Source: Clostridia bacterium
Lineage (GTDB): Bacteria; Bacillota; Clostridia; Oscillospirales; CAG-272
DNA: 64,000 nucleotides
NCBI GenBank assembly: GCA_017410065.1
Contig: JAFQRL010000039.1
Location: 1-64,000, forward strand
Direction: 5' to 3'
Position numbers and translations under genes: made by a program. How positions within the stretch are numbered: position 1 is the stretch's first letter; each line of letters starts with the position of its first letter. Under the pieces are notes generated by a model. It saw only the letters and a program-made list of their open reading frames with translations. It ran no database searches and was not told the origin of the DNA. Shown here one piece after another: positions 7,543 to 15,326 of the stretch.

Positions 7543-7615
7543 GTAGTGTTTACCCGGCCAAGGTTTATACTACCTCTTTGGGCCTTACCTGTTCCAGCAG
7601 GTGAGGTCCTTTTTT
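7543..7615 (+). ncRNA. Predicted ~73-nt small RNA
   Basis: A perfect sigma-A promoter is followed, only about 35 nt after the expected start, by a strong intrinsic terminator. The terminator has a 12-bp stem (7580-7591 with 7598-7609, two G-U pairs), loop TTCCAG and six T. No ribosome binding site or ORF of useful size fits between. It lies between two leftward genes, integrase and the membrane protein, and is antisense to any transcript running from the latter into int. A role in controlling int expression is inferred. Confidence 0.65.
7580..7615 (+). terminator. Intrinsic terminator of the small RNA
   Basis: Stem 7580-7591/7598-7609 with a T-tract 7610-7615. There is no T-tract on the minus strand, so it is directional. 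Confidence 0.82.
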
Positions 7616-7627
7616 CGTTTGAAAAAA

Positions 7628-8713
7628 TTAATCTTCCTGAGGAAAATCCTCTATATTATAGCCAGTGAGCTCTTTTATGTATGTATTCATAGCATTGTAC
7701 GTTCCGGCTAAGTCTTTAAGTGCATTGATATGATCAACTGTTTGGTTGTTAATTCTTTTAATGATTAGAGAGAGCTGACCTTTTAGACTAATAGTTTTAT
7801 GAAAATCTATCAGAAAAATAGATTTTGAAAAATAGTCATCACTGAATAGGTCTCGCGTTACAAATTGAACCAGTCGTTCATAGACCGCGGCATAGGTGTT
7901 TTGGGATTGCGTCATAATTCGATCATATTCCGCTGATCTATCGGCGAATAAATTGTCAATAAGCTCGGGGCTGGTGATTTCCTCAGAATAATAATCCGAT
8001 ATTGCTGCTTCGAAGGCTTCAAGATAGATTGGCAAAAACTTTTTGTTTTGTGGGTTGCTTAAATTGCAGTAAATAATAAAGAAAATGTAATATGAAAAAT
8101 CAAGGCGAGCAACAGCGGATTCCTTAATGTAAAAATCACTTATCATTGGATCTGAAAACTCGCAAATAGTTTTGTCAATTATGGATTGAATATCTTGAAG
8201 GACTTGGGGCAATTCCGTGCAAAACTTACTGGTTAGTGCTTCGTAGCTTTTTTTCTGTCGTTCCCATTCTCCGAAAAACGCAACGGCGGAATTATAAAAA
8301 TCATCTTTTTCTGTGCCGAGATCTTCATTGGAATTCTCGACAGCTGCATCTGATGGTTTTTTATAAATCTTAATTGCAATAAAGATTGTAATGGAAAGCA
8401 TTATAACGGCTGATAGTATATCGAATACAGCCCAAGTATCTTCTTCAAACGAGATTGGGTTAATTGGATTAAAGAGAATAATAATCGCTCCGGTTGCAAT
8501 GATGGGGTAGGCAAGAAAAGATTCGGTTGCACTACAATAAGCAATAACGAAAATAATCAGAAAGATAAATGAGAATATTCTCAAAAAGGTATAATAACCG
8601 TAATCCAGATCTCCGGTTGCAATGAGGAAAAGAATCATCATAACCAGCGGGAATATCAGGCAATACTTCATTCCGGCCGAGGATTCTTTGAAGTTTTCAA
8701 ACCAGTGCTTCAC
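7628..8713 (-). CDS. Membrane protein in the lysogeny module; superinfection-exclusion candidate
   Basis: The start is GTG, 9 nt after AAAGGAG. The 361-aa product has four hydrophobic segments in the first third (about 15-33, 42-62, 66-82 and 93-115) and then a soluble, helical, acidic domain of about 240 residues rich in aromatic residues. No named family is certain; the N-terminal part resembles small DUF6804-like membrane modules. It lies between repressor and integrase and can be transcribed with the repressor in a lysogen. That is a favoured location for lysogenic-conversion and phage-exclusion genes. Function is inferred from place and topology only. Confidence 0.7.
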   Translation of the reverse strand: MKHWFENFKESSAGMKYCLIFPLVMMILFLIATGDLDYGYYTFLRIFSFIFLIIFVIAYCSATESFLAYPIIATGAIIILFNPINPISFEEDTWAVFDILSAVIMLSITIFIAIKIYKKPSDAAVENSNEDLGTEKDDFYNSAVAFFGEWERQKKSYEALTSKFCTELPQVLQDIQSIIDKTICEFSDPMISDFYIKESAVARLDFSYYIFFIIYCNLSNPQNKKFLPIYLEAFEAAISDYYSEEITSPELIDNLFADRSAEYDRIMTQSQNTYAAVYERLVQFVTRDLFSDDYFSKSIFLIDFHKTISLKGQLSLIIKRINNQTVDHINALKDLAGTYNAMNTYIKELTGYNIEDFPQED

Positions 8714-8727
8714 TATAATTCTCCTTT

Positions 8728-9351
8728 CTAAAATTTAGCTCTGAGTTCAATAACCTTACCCCAAATGCGGACGGGCTTTTCCTCAATATCGCGGTTGGAG
8801 TAGAACATTGGCTCGTATGCGGGATTAGTCGATATTAGCATAACGCCTTCGGGTGTTCTTTTTATTTTTTTGCAGGTCGCCTCGTCACCGTTAACCAGGA
8901 CGATAGCTATATCGCCGTTATCGGCGGTTTCCTGGAGACGAACTATAACTACGTCGCCGGCCGAGAATTTCGGCTCCATAGAGTTACCTTTTATACGGAG
9001 AGCCGCAAATTCTCCGGTGCGTGCGAGGTCCTCCGTGATCTCCTCGTAGTCCTCTATGTCAGTTATGGCTTCGATGGGAATGCCGGCAGCGACAGAGCCG
9101 AAAACAGGGATTCGGGTATTGATATCTTGCACAACTAATGTTGAATCTTCCCACCCCATAAGGTAAGCAGGGGTGGTATGTAAGGCTTTCGCTAATAGTG
9201 CAATCTTATCACGCCTCATATTGGCAATCATTCCAGTTTCCCATTTTCTAACGGTGCTTTTTCCGACGCCGACAACATCAGCGACTTGTTCAAGAGTTAA
9301 ATTGTACTTGCGTCTTAGAGAAAAAATTTTTTTAGATAATTCATTGGACAT
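8728..9351 (-). CDS. CI/LexA-type prophage repressor (HTH + peptidase S24)
   Basis: The start is the ATG after AAAGGAG, 47 codons inside the longest frame, giving 207 aa. Residues 5-60 form an XRE helix-turn-helix (LTLEQVADVVGVGKSTVRKWE). Residues 80-207 form the S24 autoprotease: Ala89-Gly90 as the likely cleavage bond, nucleophile Ser124 in GNSMEP, and Lys161 or Lys162 as general base. It should hold the lytic promoter at 9452-9480 off and be inactivated by RecA-stimulated self-cleavage after DNA damage. It is divergent from the Cro-like gene. Confidence 0.95.
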   Translation of the reverse strand: MSNELSKKIFSLRRKYNLTLEQVADVVGVGKSTVRKWETGMIANMRRDKIALLAKALHTTPAYLMGWEDSTLVVQDINTRIPVFGSVAAGIPIEAITDIEDYEEITEDLARTGEFAALRIKGNSMEPKFSAGDVVIVRLQETADNGDIAIVLVNGDEATCKKIKRTPEGVMLISTNPAYEPMFYSNRDIEEKPVRIWGKVIELRAKF

Positions 9352-9372
9352 AATAAGTCTCCTTTCGGTATT

Positions 9373-9401
9373 ATTATACCATAACGGTGTCTTATTTGCA
9401 A
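9373..9401 (-). promoter_or_regulatory. Repressor-maintenance promoter (PRM-like)
   Basis: On the minus strand: TTGCAA (9401-9396), 17 bp and TATAAT (9378-9373). A GTGTC half-operator (9387-9391) lies in the spacer, which suggests autoregulation. Confidence 0.72.
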
Positions 9402-9451
9402 CAGTTTTTTGAAAAAAACGAAAAAAGTTTCTAAAAAGACAAAAAAGGGTA

Positions 9452-9480
9452 TTGACAAGAGAAAAAATGTATGCTATCAT
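9452..9480 (+). promoter_or_regulatory. Early lytic promoter (PR-like)
   Basis: TTGACA (9452-9457), 17 bp and TATCAT (9475-9480). The 16-bp operator at 9485-9500 covers the expected start of transcription. Confidence 0.83.
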
Positions 9481-9484
9481 ATAA

Positions 9485-9500
9485 GTGTCCAAAAGGACAC
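9485..9500. promoter_or_regulatory. Operator O1: perfect 16-bp palindrome
   Basis: GTGTCCAAAAGGACAC, i.e. GTGTC-N6-GACAC, placed right after the -10 of the lytic promoter. It is the likely CI/Cro site. Confidence 0.75.
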
Positions 9501-9523
9501 AAAAGCACGAAAGGAGAAAGGAA

Positions 9524-9730
9524 ATGGATAAAGATTTGCTGGAGTATGAACTGAAGAAAAGAAAAATAACTGTTAATGAAGTATGTGAAAAAATTGGATT
9601 GTCACGTTCTGCATTTTATCGTAAGTGCAATGGTATTACAGAATTCACACTATCTGAAATCAATAAAATAGTGGATATCATTGGATTTGAATCAGCGATT
9701 CCAATTTTTTTTGCTAGTTCTGTGTCCTAA
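9524..9730 (+). CDS. Cro-like XRE-family regulator
   Basis: The start is the ATG after AAGGAGAAAGG, giving a 68-aa single-domain helix-turn-helix protein (ITVNEVCEKIGLSRSAFYRKCNG). It is the first gene from the lytic promoter and faces the repressor, the layout of a Cro gene. Its end, PIFFASSVS, recurs as SIFFASKTS in the HTH protein at 10166, so the two may be paralogues. A second operator-like palindrome overlaps its stop codon (9722-9737). Confidence 0.87.
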   Translation: MDKDLLEYELKKRKITVNEVCEKIGLSRSAFYRKCNGITEFTLSEINKIVDIIGFESAIPIFFASSVS

Positions 9731-9737
9731 AAGACAC
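9722..9737. promoter_or_regulatory. Operator O2 overlapping the cro stop codon
   Basis: GTGTCCTAAAAGACAC, the same GTGTC-N6-GACAC pattern as O1, 237 bp downstream. It might let the repressor loop DNA or block elongation. Confidence 0.6.
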
Positions 9738-10165
9738 CCAAGCCGCAAAAAAATACATAAGGGGCGAAAAGCCATTCACCCCTCATGTTTCTGCCCTTGT
9801 CCTCAGTTAAACGCAACGCACAGGTGTCAGCGCATATACACCTTCTGCGTCTTTGAGAGCGGACTGCGAACCGTCTGTACGTACTGTGGCTTCAGTTGCT
9901 TAGTTTAACCTCGAATATAAACGTGGGCGAATCGTTATCTGCTTAAAGCAAATAAGCCGTTATTCGAATTATGAGGACCGGAGAAGGTTATAAAAGCTTC
10001 CATTGAAACATACCCCCTCCATATTGTTTTAAACCGGTTGATTTTATTTTAGCATATAAAACACAGGAAGTCAAGCAAAAAAGCAAAAAAACAATCAAAA
10101 CAGAAAAAGAAAAAGCCGAAAAGAGCAAAAAACAAAGCAAACTGACAAGTTACGGAGGTGAAATT
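9731..10165. other. 435-bp leader-like region without a clear gene
   Basis: No reading frame with a ribosome binding site was found. The stretch contains several potential hairpins: GGGGCGAAAAGCC...CACCCC near 9760, and CGAATCGTTATCTGCTT with AAGCAAATAAGCCGTTATTCG at about 9931-9975. It may be a structured leader or antitermination region between the Cro-like gene and the early operon. A Cys-rich frame (9681-9908) was considered and not accepted. Confidence 0.4.
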
Positions 10166-10606
10166 ATGCTTGATAAAAATGCACTCAGAGCAGAGATGGC
10201 CAGAAAAGGTATCACTCAGAAAAAACTCGCCGCAATAGTTGGTATTTCCGAAAAGACCTTTATATCTAAGGTGAAAAAGGGCGTTTTCGGGACTGATGAA
10301 GCGCAGATTATAGTTGATACACTGGAAATTGCCGATCCCTGTTCTATTTTTTTTGCGAGCAAAACAAGCGGACGTTTTACAAGGGAGAAAACTCGAATGT
10401 GCGAAAATGACAAACGAAAGCTCAGAACTTCGACCCATATTTTACAGGGGCTAATCAATTACCACAAGCAGATGGCAGCACCTTTATACGATCTTCCGTG
10501 TAAGGGGGAATTGGGTGAATGCCCTGCGATTGCATATGAGAACGATGAGTATCTTGCGACGCTTGAGGTTTCGTTAATGCTAGTAAAGAGGGAAATGGGG
10601 GAATAA
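10166..10606 (+). CDS. XRE-family HTH protein with C-terminal extension
   Basis: The start is the ATG 7 nt after GGAGGTG, giving 146 aa. Residues 1-60 are a helix-turn-helix close in design to DUF739/Cro-like phage regulators (KGITQKKLAAIVGISEKTFISKVKKG). Residues 75-146 are a separate helical segment with two cysteines (LPCKGELGECPAI). It heads the early operon and abuts the next gene with no gap. It is probably a second switch regulator or antirepressor-like factor, and looks like a paralogue of the Cro-like gene at its N-terminus. Confidence 0.78.
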   Translation: MLDKNALRAEMARKGITQKKLAAIVGISEKTFISKVKKGVFGTDEAQIIVDTLEIADPCSIFFASKTSGRFTREKTRMCENDKRKLRTSTHILQGLINYHKQMAAPLYDLPCKGELGECPAIAYENDEYLATLEVSLMLVKREMGE

Positions 10607-10921
10607 ATGAAAACTACACTTATATGTGATCGGCCGCTTGCGCCGAACGTTCCGTTACGCATTTGCGAGAGAGATGAAAACGGTGGGCTTGTGGGCTTCT
10701 GGACCGGATATTGGTTTCCCAACGACCGCCTTGTGCGCTTGTATCCCGCCGCTAACCCTTATTGTGTATGGCGCGTATCGCGCAAGCCGCGTAATGTATA
10801 CGACGGTTACGTGATCGTATCCAAGAAGACCGGAGATCAGCCCTCTAAAAAAGCCGAAGTGAAATCATCCACGGCCAAGGCTATGAAGGATCTGGTGGGT
10901 CAAATTAAAATAAATATTTGA
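10607..10921 (+). CDS. Hypothetical early phage protein
   Basis: 104 aa, beginning on the base after the previous stop codon, so the two are translationally coupled. The N-terminal 75 residues look beta-rich and aromatic (GGLVGFWTGYWFPNDRLVRLYP), and the tail is lysine-rich and helical (KKAEVKSSTAKAMKDLVGQIK). I do not recognise a family. Confidence 0.7.
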   Translation: MKTTLICDRPLAPNVPLRICERDENGGLVGFWTGYWFPNDRLVRLYPAANPYCVWRVSRKPRNVYDGYVIVSKKTGDQPSKKAEVKSSTAKAMKDLVGQIKINI

Positions 10922-10932
10922 AAGGAGAGATT

Positions 10933-11163
10933 ATGGCAAGGGAGAAAAATGATTACCGCGGCAACATTATTCGTATTGAGAATATGTTCCCCGGAGAGGG
11001 AATGCTTACGGTTACTCAGGCTGCTAAGTGGTTGCGATGCGATCGTCACAAGGTTGCTGCGCTTATTGAGCGCGGTCGACTTACGGCTGTTAACATCGGT
11101 AGCGGCAAGGAACGCGCGATCTGGAGAGTTCCCGTAGAATCACTTGCTCGCTTCTCGTCGTAG
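10933..11163 (+). CDS. Excisionase-like MerR/HTH_17 DNA-binding protein
   Basis: The start is the ATG after GAAAGGAG, giving 76 aa. Residues 24-76 (MLTVTQAAKWLRCDRHKVAALIERGRLTAVNIGSGKERAIWRVP, cited in parts: LTVTQAAKWL, RGRLTAVNIG, RAIWRVP) have the winged-helix pattern of excisionase-family/HTH_17 proteins. It may direct excision with the integrase or act as an early regulator. It lies in the rightward early operon, not beside int. Confidence 0.83.
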   Translation: MAREKNDYRGNIIRIENMFPGEGMLTVTQAAKWLRCDRHKVAALIERGRLTAVNIGSGKERAIWRVPVESLARFSS

Positions 11164-11171
11164 GTGATGCG

Positions 11172-11468
11172 ATGGGGAGAGAAAACGTTAAGATCGTGTG
11201 TCCCTTCTATATCGAGGAGCCGGAGTGCGGAGGGATGTCTAATGCGGCGAAGGCTGCGCACGAGTTAGTGGTTCGCAAGAGAATACGGTGTGAAGGACTG
11301 ACTAAAGGAGGAAAGCTTTTCGTAGAGTTCAGAAATGAGCGGGAGAAGCTTGAACATCTTAACAGCTTCTGTGAATCTAAGTGCTACAAGGGGTGCCCTG
11401 TTGCTCAGATGCTGTTGGAGCAGTACGAATTCAGAAGCAAGAGAATAACACAGAAAGGAAAAGTCTAA
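11172..11468 (+). CDS. Cys-containing small early phage protein
   Basis: 98 aa, ATG behind AGGTGATG. An N-terminal KIVCPFYIEEPEC and a C-terminal CESKCYKGCPVAQML give five cysteines in a layout typical of small zinc-binding proteins found in Clostridia prophages. Its stop codon overlaps the next start by one base (TAATG). Confidence 0.72.
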   Translation: MGRENVKIVCPFYIEEPECGGMSNAAKAAHELVVRKRIRCEGLTKGGKLFVEFRNEREKLEHLNSFCESKCYKGCPVAQMLLEQYEFRSKRITQKGKV

Positions 11469-11953
11469 TGGAATTAACAAAAAATGAAATTACAAAGCTT
11501 GCGGAGGTGCTTGCTGATAAGTCGTTTGCCGAGGCTGAATTTGTATTATCTTTATTCGGCGAGAGTGAGCGGGAGGTGATCGTGGACGCAATTCTTGATT
11601 GCATACATATAAGGCGAGCCCGTGCGGCGAAACGCGCCCCTAAAATCGGTGCTAAGCTTCTGCGTCCCCGTTTGGCATTACATTTGAGAGAGTCGCGAAA
11701 AGAAGGGAAAGCATACGTAAAAAGAGGGGATAGGATATTTGCGTTCGATGACTCGGAGCGCGCGTTTGCGTTTTGTGAGTGTTGCCGCAGAATCGATGAG
11801 CTTATTGCCGGAGCGGCACTTGCACCGATATCGCAACCGAGGGTTAAGATTACGCCTTTATCTACTTACCGAAAAAATTATGGCGAGCCTATCGTAAGGC
11901 TGTATCCCGCGTATGTAATAAAGAAGGTGACAATATGCATCGAGACAGAATAA
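11468..11953 (+). CDS. Hypothetical early phage protein
   Basis: The start is the ATG of the TAATG overlap with the preceding gene, preceded by AAAGGAAAAG, giving 161 aa. An N-terminal helical third (TKNEITKLAEVLADKSFAEAEFVLSL) is followed by an Arg-rich region (HIRRARAAKRAPK) that could touch nucleic acid, and a C-terminal beta part. I do not recognise a family. Two perfect inverted repeats follow its stop (11955-12017). Confidence 0.7.
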   Translation: MELTKNEITKLAEVLADKSFAEAEFVLSLFGESEREVIVDAILDCIHIRRARAAKRAPKIGAKLLRPRLALHLRESRKEGKAYVKRGDRIFAFDDSERAFAFCECCRRIDELIAGAALAPISQPRVKITPLSTYRKNYGEPIVRLYPAYVIKKVTICIETE

Positions 11954-11954
11954 A

Positions 11955-12017
11955 AAGAGCTTCAATGCCGGCAAGCAAATCTGAAGCTCTTACGTATAGC
12001 GCAGGGATCCCTGCGCT
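11955..12017. repeat. Two adjacent perfect hairpins after the early block
   Basis: AAGAGCTTCA (11955-11964) pairs with TGAAGCTCTT (11982-11991), followed by a 20-bp perfect palindrome at 11998-12017 centred on GGATCC. There is no T-tract, so it is not a standard terminator. It could be an mRNA processing or protein-binding element separating the first early block from the PcfK/PcfJ block. Confidence 0.6.
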
Positions 12018-12070
12018 CCTATTATATCAAAAATATATTTGAATGTCAACCCCAGATAAGGAGCAGGAAT

Positions 12071-12418
12071 ATGGAAGAATTAAGAAAAATCATAGAAAAA
12101 CAGCGCAAGGGTAAAGAGGACTCGCCTGTGTGGATGGTGGGTCAGCAGTTACTTGATATAGCTGCGGGGGATCCGCAGGCTATTGAGCTTTTGAAAAAGG
12201 ATCTGGAGGTGCCTGAAATGGACCTCATACACGCCGAAGCCAAGATCAAAGAGTGGGCGGACAAGCATAAAAAGGGTAACTGTTGTTGTGTTTCTCCCAA
12301 GGTGGCGGATGGAATCCTCCGAAAGTTCTACGCTTTGAGAGAGCTTCCAGAGCTTGGCGTTACCGTCGCACCCGTTCAGCGAGACAGCGGATATATCGAT
12401 ATTGAGTCTTTCCTGTGA
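12071..12418 (+). CDS. PcfK-like protein
   Basis: 115 aa, ATG behind AAGGAGCAGGAAT. The helical layout and the IKEWADKHKKGNCCCVSPKVADGILRKFY stretch (seen in parts: IKEWADKHKK, GNCCCVSPKV) resemble PcfK-like proteins of conjugative elements and phages. The next gene is PcfJ-like, and the two families usually occur together. The pair's biochemical role is not established. Confidence 0.72.
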   Translation: MEELRKIIEKQRKGKEDSPVWMVGQQLLDIAAGDPQAIELLKKDLEVPEMDLIHAEAKIKEWADKHKKGNCCCVSPKVADGILRKFYALRELPELGVTVAPVQRDSGYIDIESFL

Positions 12419-12425
12419 GGTGGCT

Positions 12426-14234
12426 ATGGCGAAGAAGATTATCGACGAGACGGAGGTTGAGCTGACGCTTGCGGCTCTGCCCAGGATGCCGCGTAAGGAG
12501 ACTGTCGAGACCGTGGAGGAGTGGATGAAGCCCTCTGAGGCTCTTGTCTATCGCGCTTCCAGGCATTTCGATCCGTTGGAGGATCGCTCGGTTCCTGCCG
12601 TTCAAGTCACGTGTAGCTGTTGCGAGCAGACATTCACGCTCGAGCGAGCGTACGTGGAGGTGATGAGCGGCTGCCATTACGGAGGATATGGGACTAGGCA
12701 AGAAATTGGGTTCTTTGATCCAAACGATGGAACCGAGATAAAATCCACAGGAGATAAATGCCATTGCCCTTACTGCGATACTGAATGCGAGGTGATCCAC
12801 GTTTCGAGAATTAAAGGTGAGTATCGCATTGATTGCAAATGGATCGGCGAGATCCACAACGTCAGAGGACATCTTGCAATCCTTGCTTGGTTTTGTGAGA
12901 AGGTTGTTAACAAGCAAGGAGCCACGAGGACTGTTATTCACTTGAATGAAGGGATTTTTATAGTCGGCGGAAAGCCGTATCGTGTTTGCGGTTATCAAAG
13001 AGTATCGATGAGCGGTTTCCATTATAGAAGTCAGTGGGTTAAATATTCACGATATTCGGATAGCTTCGGGATGTGGTGTGAGAACGAGCTATTATATGAC
13101 CCTTCGATCATTGAGGGCACCGACTCTTCAAACTGCGGCTTAGATAGGTTGCTCAAGGACGGAGGAAAAGATATCAGGATCGGGGCTTACCTGTGGATAT
13201 GGTGCAAGTTTCCGGCGATTGAAAATCTTGTAACAAGCGGACATTCGGATCTTGTCAAGGCTATTATTGCGGAAATGACGTATACATCCGGGTATTACTA
13301 TGAGCAAGAAAACTTCAGGATCGCGAGTCTCAATAAAGTGGTTAATACGAAAAAAGTTAAGCCTCACGAGATAATGCGCTGTGAGAAAAAGGATCTTATG
13401 CTGTGGCGAGAGATGGGGCTGCCGAGGTTCTTGTTCCGCGGATATATATACGAGCTATACGGAATATCGCTTGACGATACGCGGGTCGAGCAGTGCTTCA
13501 ATGAAGGGATTGAAAATTGGCAGTCCGTTTTGCAAAAGCATAAAAAATTTCTGCCACCGCTTGAAAAGACATTCAATTATATCGACAAGCAAAAGCGCAT
13601 CTCGATAATGGAGCGCTTGAAAAAGCAGCACCTTTCCAAAGAGCGCGCCCGTGAGAGAATGCAAGAAGAGCTTGATAACGTGCGCAAGTATGGCTCGATG
13701 TGCGTTGTTTCTCCGCAATACTTATACGATTATTGGTCTATGGTCTATAAGGTGTATAATTCCTTCCCGGAAGATCTTCTGTACCCAAAAGACCTTGTAA
13801 GGATGCACGACGAAATGCAGAAGCGAGTCAAGGAGAAGGAGGATGAGGCACTTAAAGTTAAGTTTGCCGAGCGATACAAGAAGCTCTCGGCGTTCAGTTA
13901 CACAGATGAAACCCTCGGATTATTGATACGTCCGTGTGAAACGCAGGCTGAAATGATAGCAGAGGGAGCATATCTGCATCATTGTGTTGGCGGATATGCA
14001 AAGAATCACGCCAATGGCGGTACGTCAATATTTTTCATTCGTAAAATTGAGGATCCCGACACGCCCTACTTCACGCTCGAACTAAAAGGCGGACGAGTTA
14101 ATCAGAACGAGGGAATGCGGCATACGCCAAGGACGCAGGTTGTAAAAAAATTTGAAGAGCTTTGGTTAAAATACATCGAAAAAATAAAAACTGGAGGAGA
14201 AAATGGAAAACGGAATAGTAAGAGAGTCGGGTGA
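12426..14234 (+). CDS. PcfJ-like protein
   Basis: The start is the ATG after GTGAGGTGGCT, giving 602 aa. The N-terminal part has Cys clusters fit for two zinc ribbons (CSCCEQTF, then DKCHCPYCDTEC). The C-terminal about 120 residues carry the PcfJ signature: GAYLHHCVGGYAKNHANG and IFFIRKIEDPDTPYFTLEL. PcfJ proteins accompany PcfK in plasmids and integrative elements of Bacillota. The exact activity is unknown. It directly follows the PcfK-like gene and overlaps the next gene by 32 bp. Confidence 0.88.
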   Translation: MAKKIIDETEVELTLAALPRMPRKETVETVEEWMKPSEALVYRASRHFDPLEDRSVPAVQVTCSCCEQTFTLERAYVEVMSGCHYGGYGTRQEIGFFDPNDGTEIKSTGDKCHCPYCDTECEVIHVSRIKGEYRIDCKWIGEIHNVRGHLAILAWFCEKVVNKQGATRTVIHLNEGIFIVGGKPYRVCGYQRVSMSGFHYRSQWVKYSRYSDSFGMWCENELLYDPSIIEGTDSSNCGLDRLLKDGGKDIRIGAYLWIWCKFPAIENLVTSGHSDLVKAIIAEMTYTSGYYYEQENFRIASLNKVVNTKKVKPHEIMRCEKKDLMLWREMGLPRFLFRGYIYELYGISLDDTRVEQCFNEGIENWQSVLQKHKKFLPPLEKTFNYIDKQKRISIMERLKKQHLSKERARERMQEELDNVRKYGSMCVVSPQYLYDYWSMVYKVYNSFPEDLLYPKDLVRMHDEMQKRVKEKEDEALKVKFAERYKKLSAFSYTDETLGLLIRPCETQAEMIAEGAYLHHCVGGYAKNHANGGTSIFFIRKIEDPDTPYFTLELKGGRVNQNEGMRHTPRTQVVKKFEELWLKYIEKIKTGGENGKRNSKRVG

Positions 14235-15210
14235 TTTGACGCGCGATATTAAAGTCATAACCGTCGAGATTCGTGAGTTGTGTGCACAGGCACAGGCAAC
14301 AGCACTTGCGTACATAGTAGAGATTGGCCGAAGGCTCGTTGAGGCTAAGGCGGCACTTCCTCACGGCGAGTGGGGAAATTGGCTCCGTGAGGAGGTCGGC
14401 TTCTCGCAGTCCAGCGCGAACAATTATATGAAGCTCTATGAGGAATACGGAGACAGTCAGATGACGATTTTCGGCGCGACCGTAAATTCCCAAACGATTG
14501 GGAAATTGCCGTATTCTAAGGCACTTGCATTGCTCGCGGTGCCTGCTTCTGAGCGCGAGGATTTTGCCGAAAAGGTAGGTGCGGAGGATCTCTCGGTTAA
14601 GGAGCTTGAGAGAATTATCAAGGAGAGGGATGCCGAGAGGCACCGCGCGGAGGAGCTGGAACAACGTGCCCGTGAGGCAGAGGAGGCCGCCGCCAAGCAT
14701 AAGGAGGCTGCTGAGGCATCCGCCGAGCTTGGTAAGAAGGTTAATGACTTGGAGATCCGACTAGCCGAGATGAGAGCAGAATATGCTCAGCAAAAGAATA
14801 AGGCAGAGCAGCTGAAGGCAAAGCTCGACCTTGCAAAATCTGATCCGAAAATTCCGCCTGCCAAGCTGGAGAAGATCAAAAAGGATGCCGAGGAGGCGGC
14901 AAAAAAAGCACTTGGGGAAGATGCGGTGAAGGAGCTTGAAAAAACGCAAGCTGCATTGAAAAAAGCGGAAGAAGCCAAGCTGGAGGCGGAACGAAAGCAA
15001 ATTGAGGCGGAGGGAAGGCTCAAGGAGGCAGAGATGCGCTTGAAAACGGCAGCCCCCGAGATCAATGAATTTAAGGTGCTGTTCACGGCGCTTCAGGAGC
15101 AAGCTACCAAGTGCTTCAAGCAGCTTGATAAGATAAGGGCGGTTGATCCTGATACAGCGGAGAAGCTTGGTATAGCACTTAAAAAATTCGGAGAGGGGCT
15201 CTGCCGATGA
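14203..15210 (+). CDS. DUF3102-domain protein with long coiled coil
   Basis: 335 aa, ATG after CTGGAGGAGAAA. Residues 15-110 match the DUF3102 pattern of phage and mobile-element proteins (IVEIGRRLVEAKAALPHGEWGNWLREEVGFSQSSANNYMKLY, in parts). This is followed by about 170 residues of uninterrupted, Ala/Glu/Lys-rich coiled coil. DUF3102 proteins are often next to partition or replication functions, but a specific role is not established. Its stop overlaps the start of the 36-aa gene. Confidence 0.85.
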   Translation: MENGIVRESGDLTRDIKVITVEIRELCAQAQATALAYIVEIGRRLVEAKAALPHGEWGNWLREEVGFSQSSANNYMKLYEEYGDSQMTIFGATVNSQTIGKLPYSKALALLAVPASEREDFAEKVGAEDLSVKELERIIKERDAERHRAEELEQRAREAEEAAAKHKEAAEASAELGKKVNDLEIRLAEMRAEYAQQKNKAEQLKAKLDLAKSDPKIPPAKLEKIKKDAEEAAKKALGEDAVKELEKTQAALKKAEEAKLEAERKQIEAEGRLKEAEMRLKTAAPEINEFKVLFTALQEQATKCFKQLDKIRAVDPDTAEKLGIALKKFGEGLCR

Positions 15211-15317
15211 GGGACATTGTTATATTGTTGTTAATTGTTGCGGCAATTATTGCGGGCGCGTATTGTATCTCCATTAGTAACCTGCCCGATTGGTTTAAAT
15301 TCTGGCTTTTAAAGTGA
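15207..15317 (+). CDS. 36-aa single-pass membrane peptide
   Basis: The start ATG overlaps the stop of the preceding gene (ATGA), so it is translationally coupled. Residues 4-24 are a hydrophobic helix, followed by SNLPDWFKFWLLK. Such tiny membrane peptides in early phage operons can be toxins or host-takeover factors, but here nothing beyond topology can be seen. Confidence 0.6.
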   Translation: MRDIVILLLIVAAIIAGAYCISISNLPDWFKFWLLK

Positions 15318-15326
15318 GGTGATAAT

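Noticed and set aside
9681..9908. Cys-rich 75-codon frame after the Cro-like gene
   Set aside because: Its only ATG is inside the Cro-like gene in another frame, there is no ribosome binding site, and the Cys spacing does not fit a known zinc motif.
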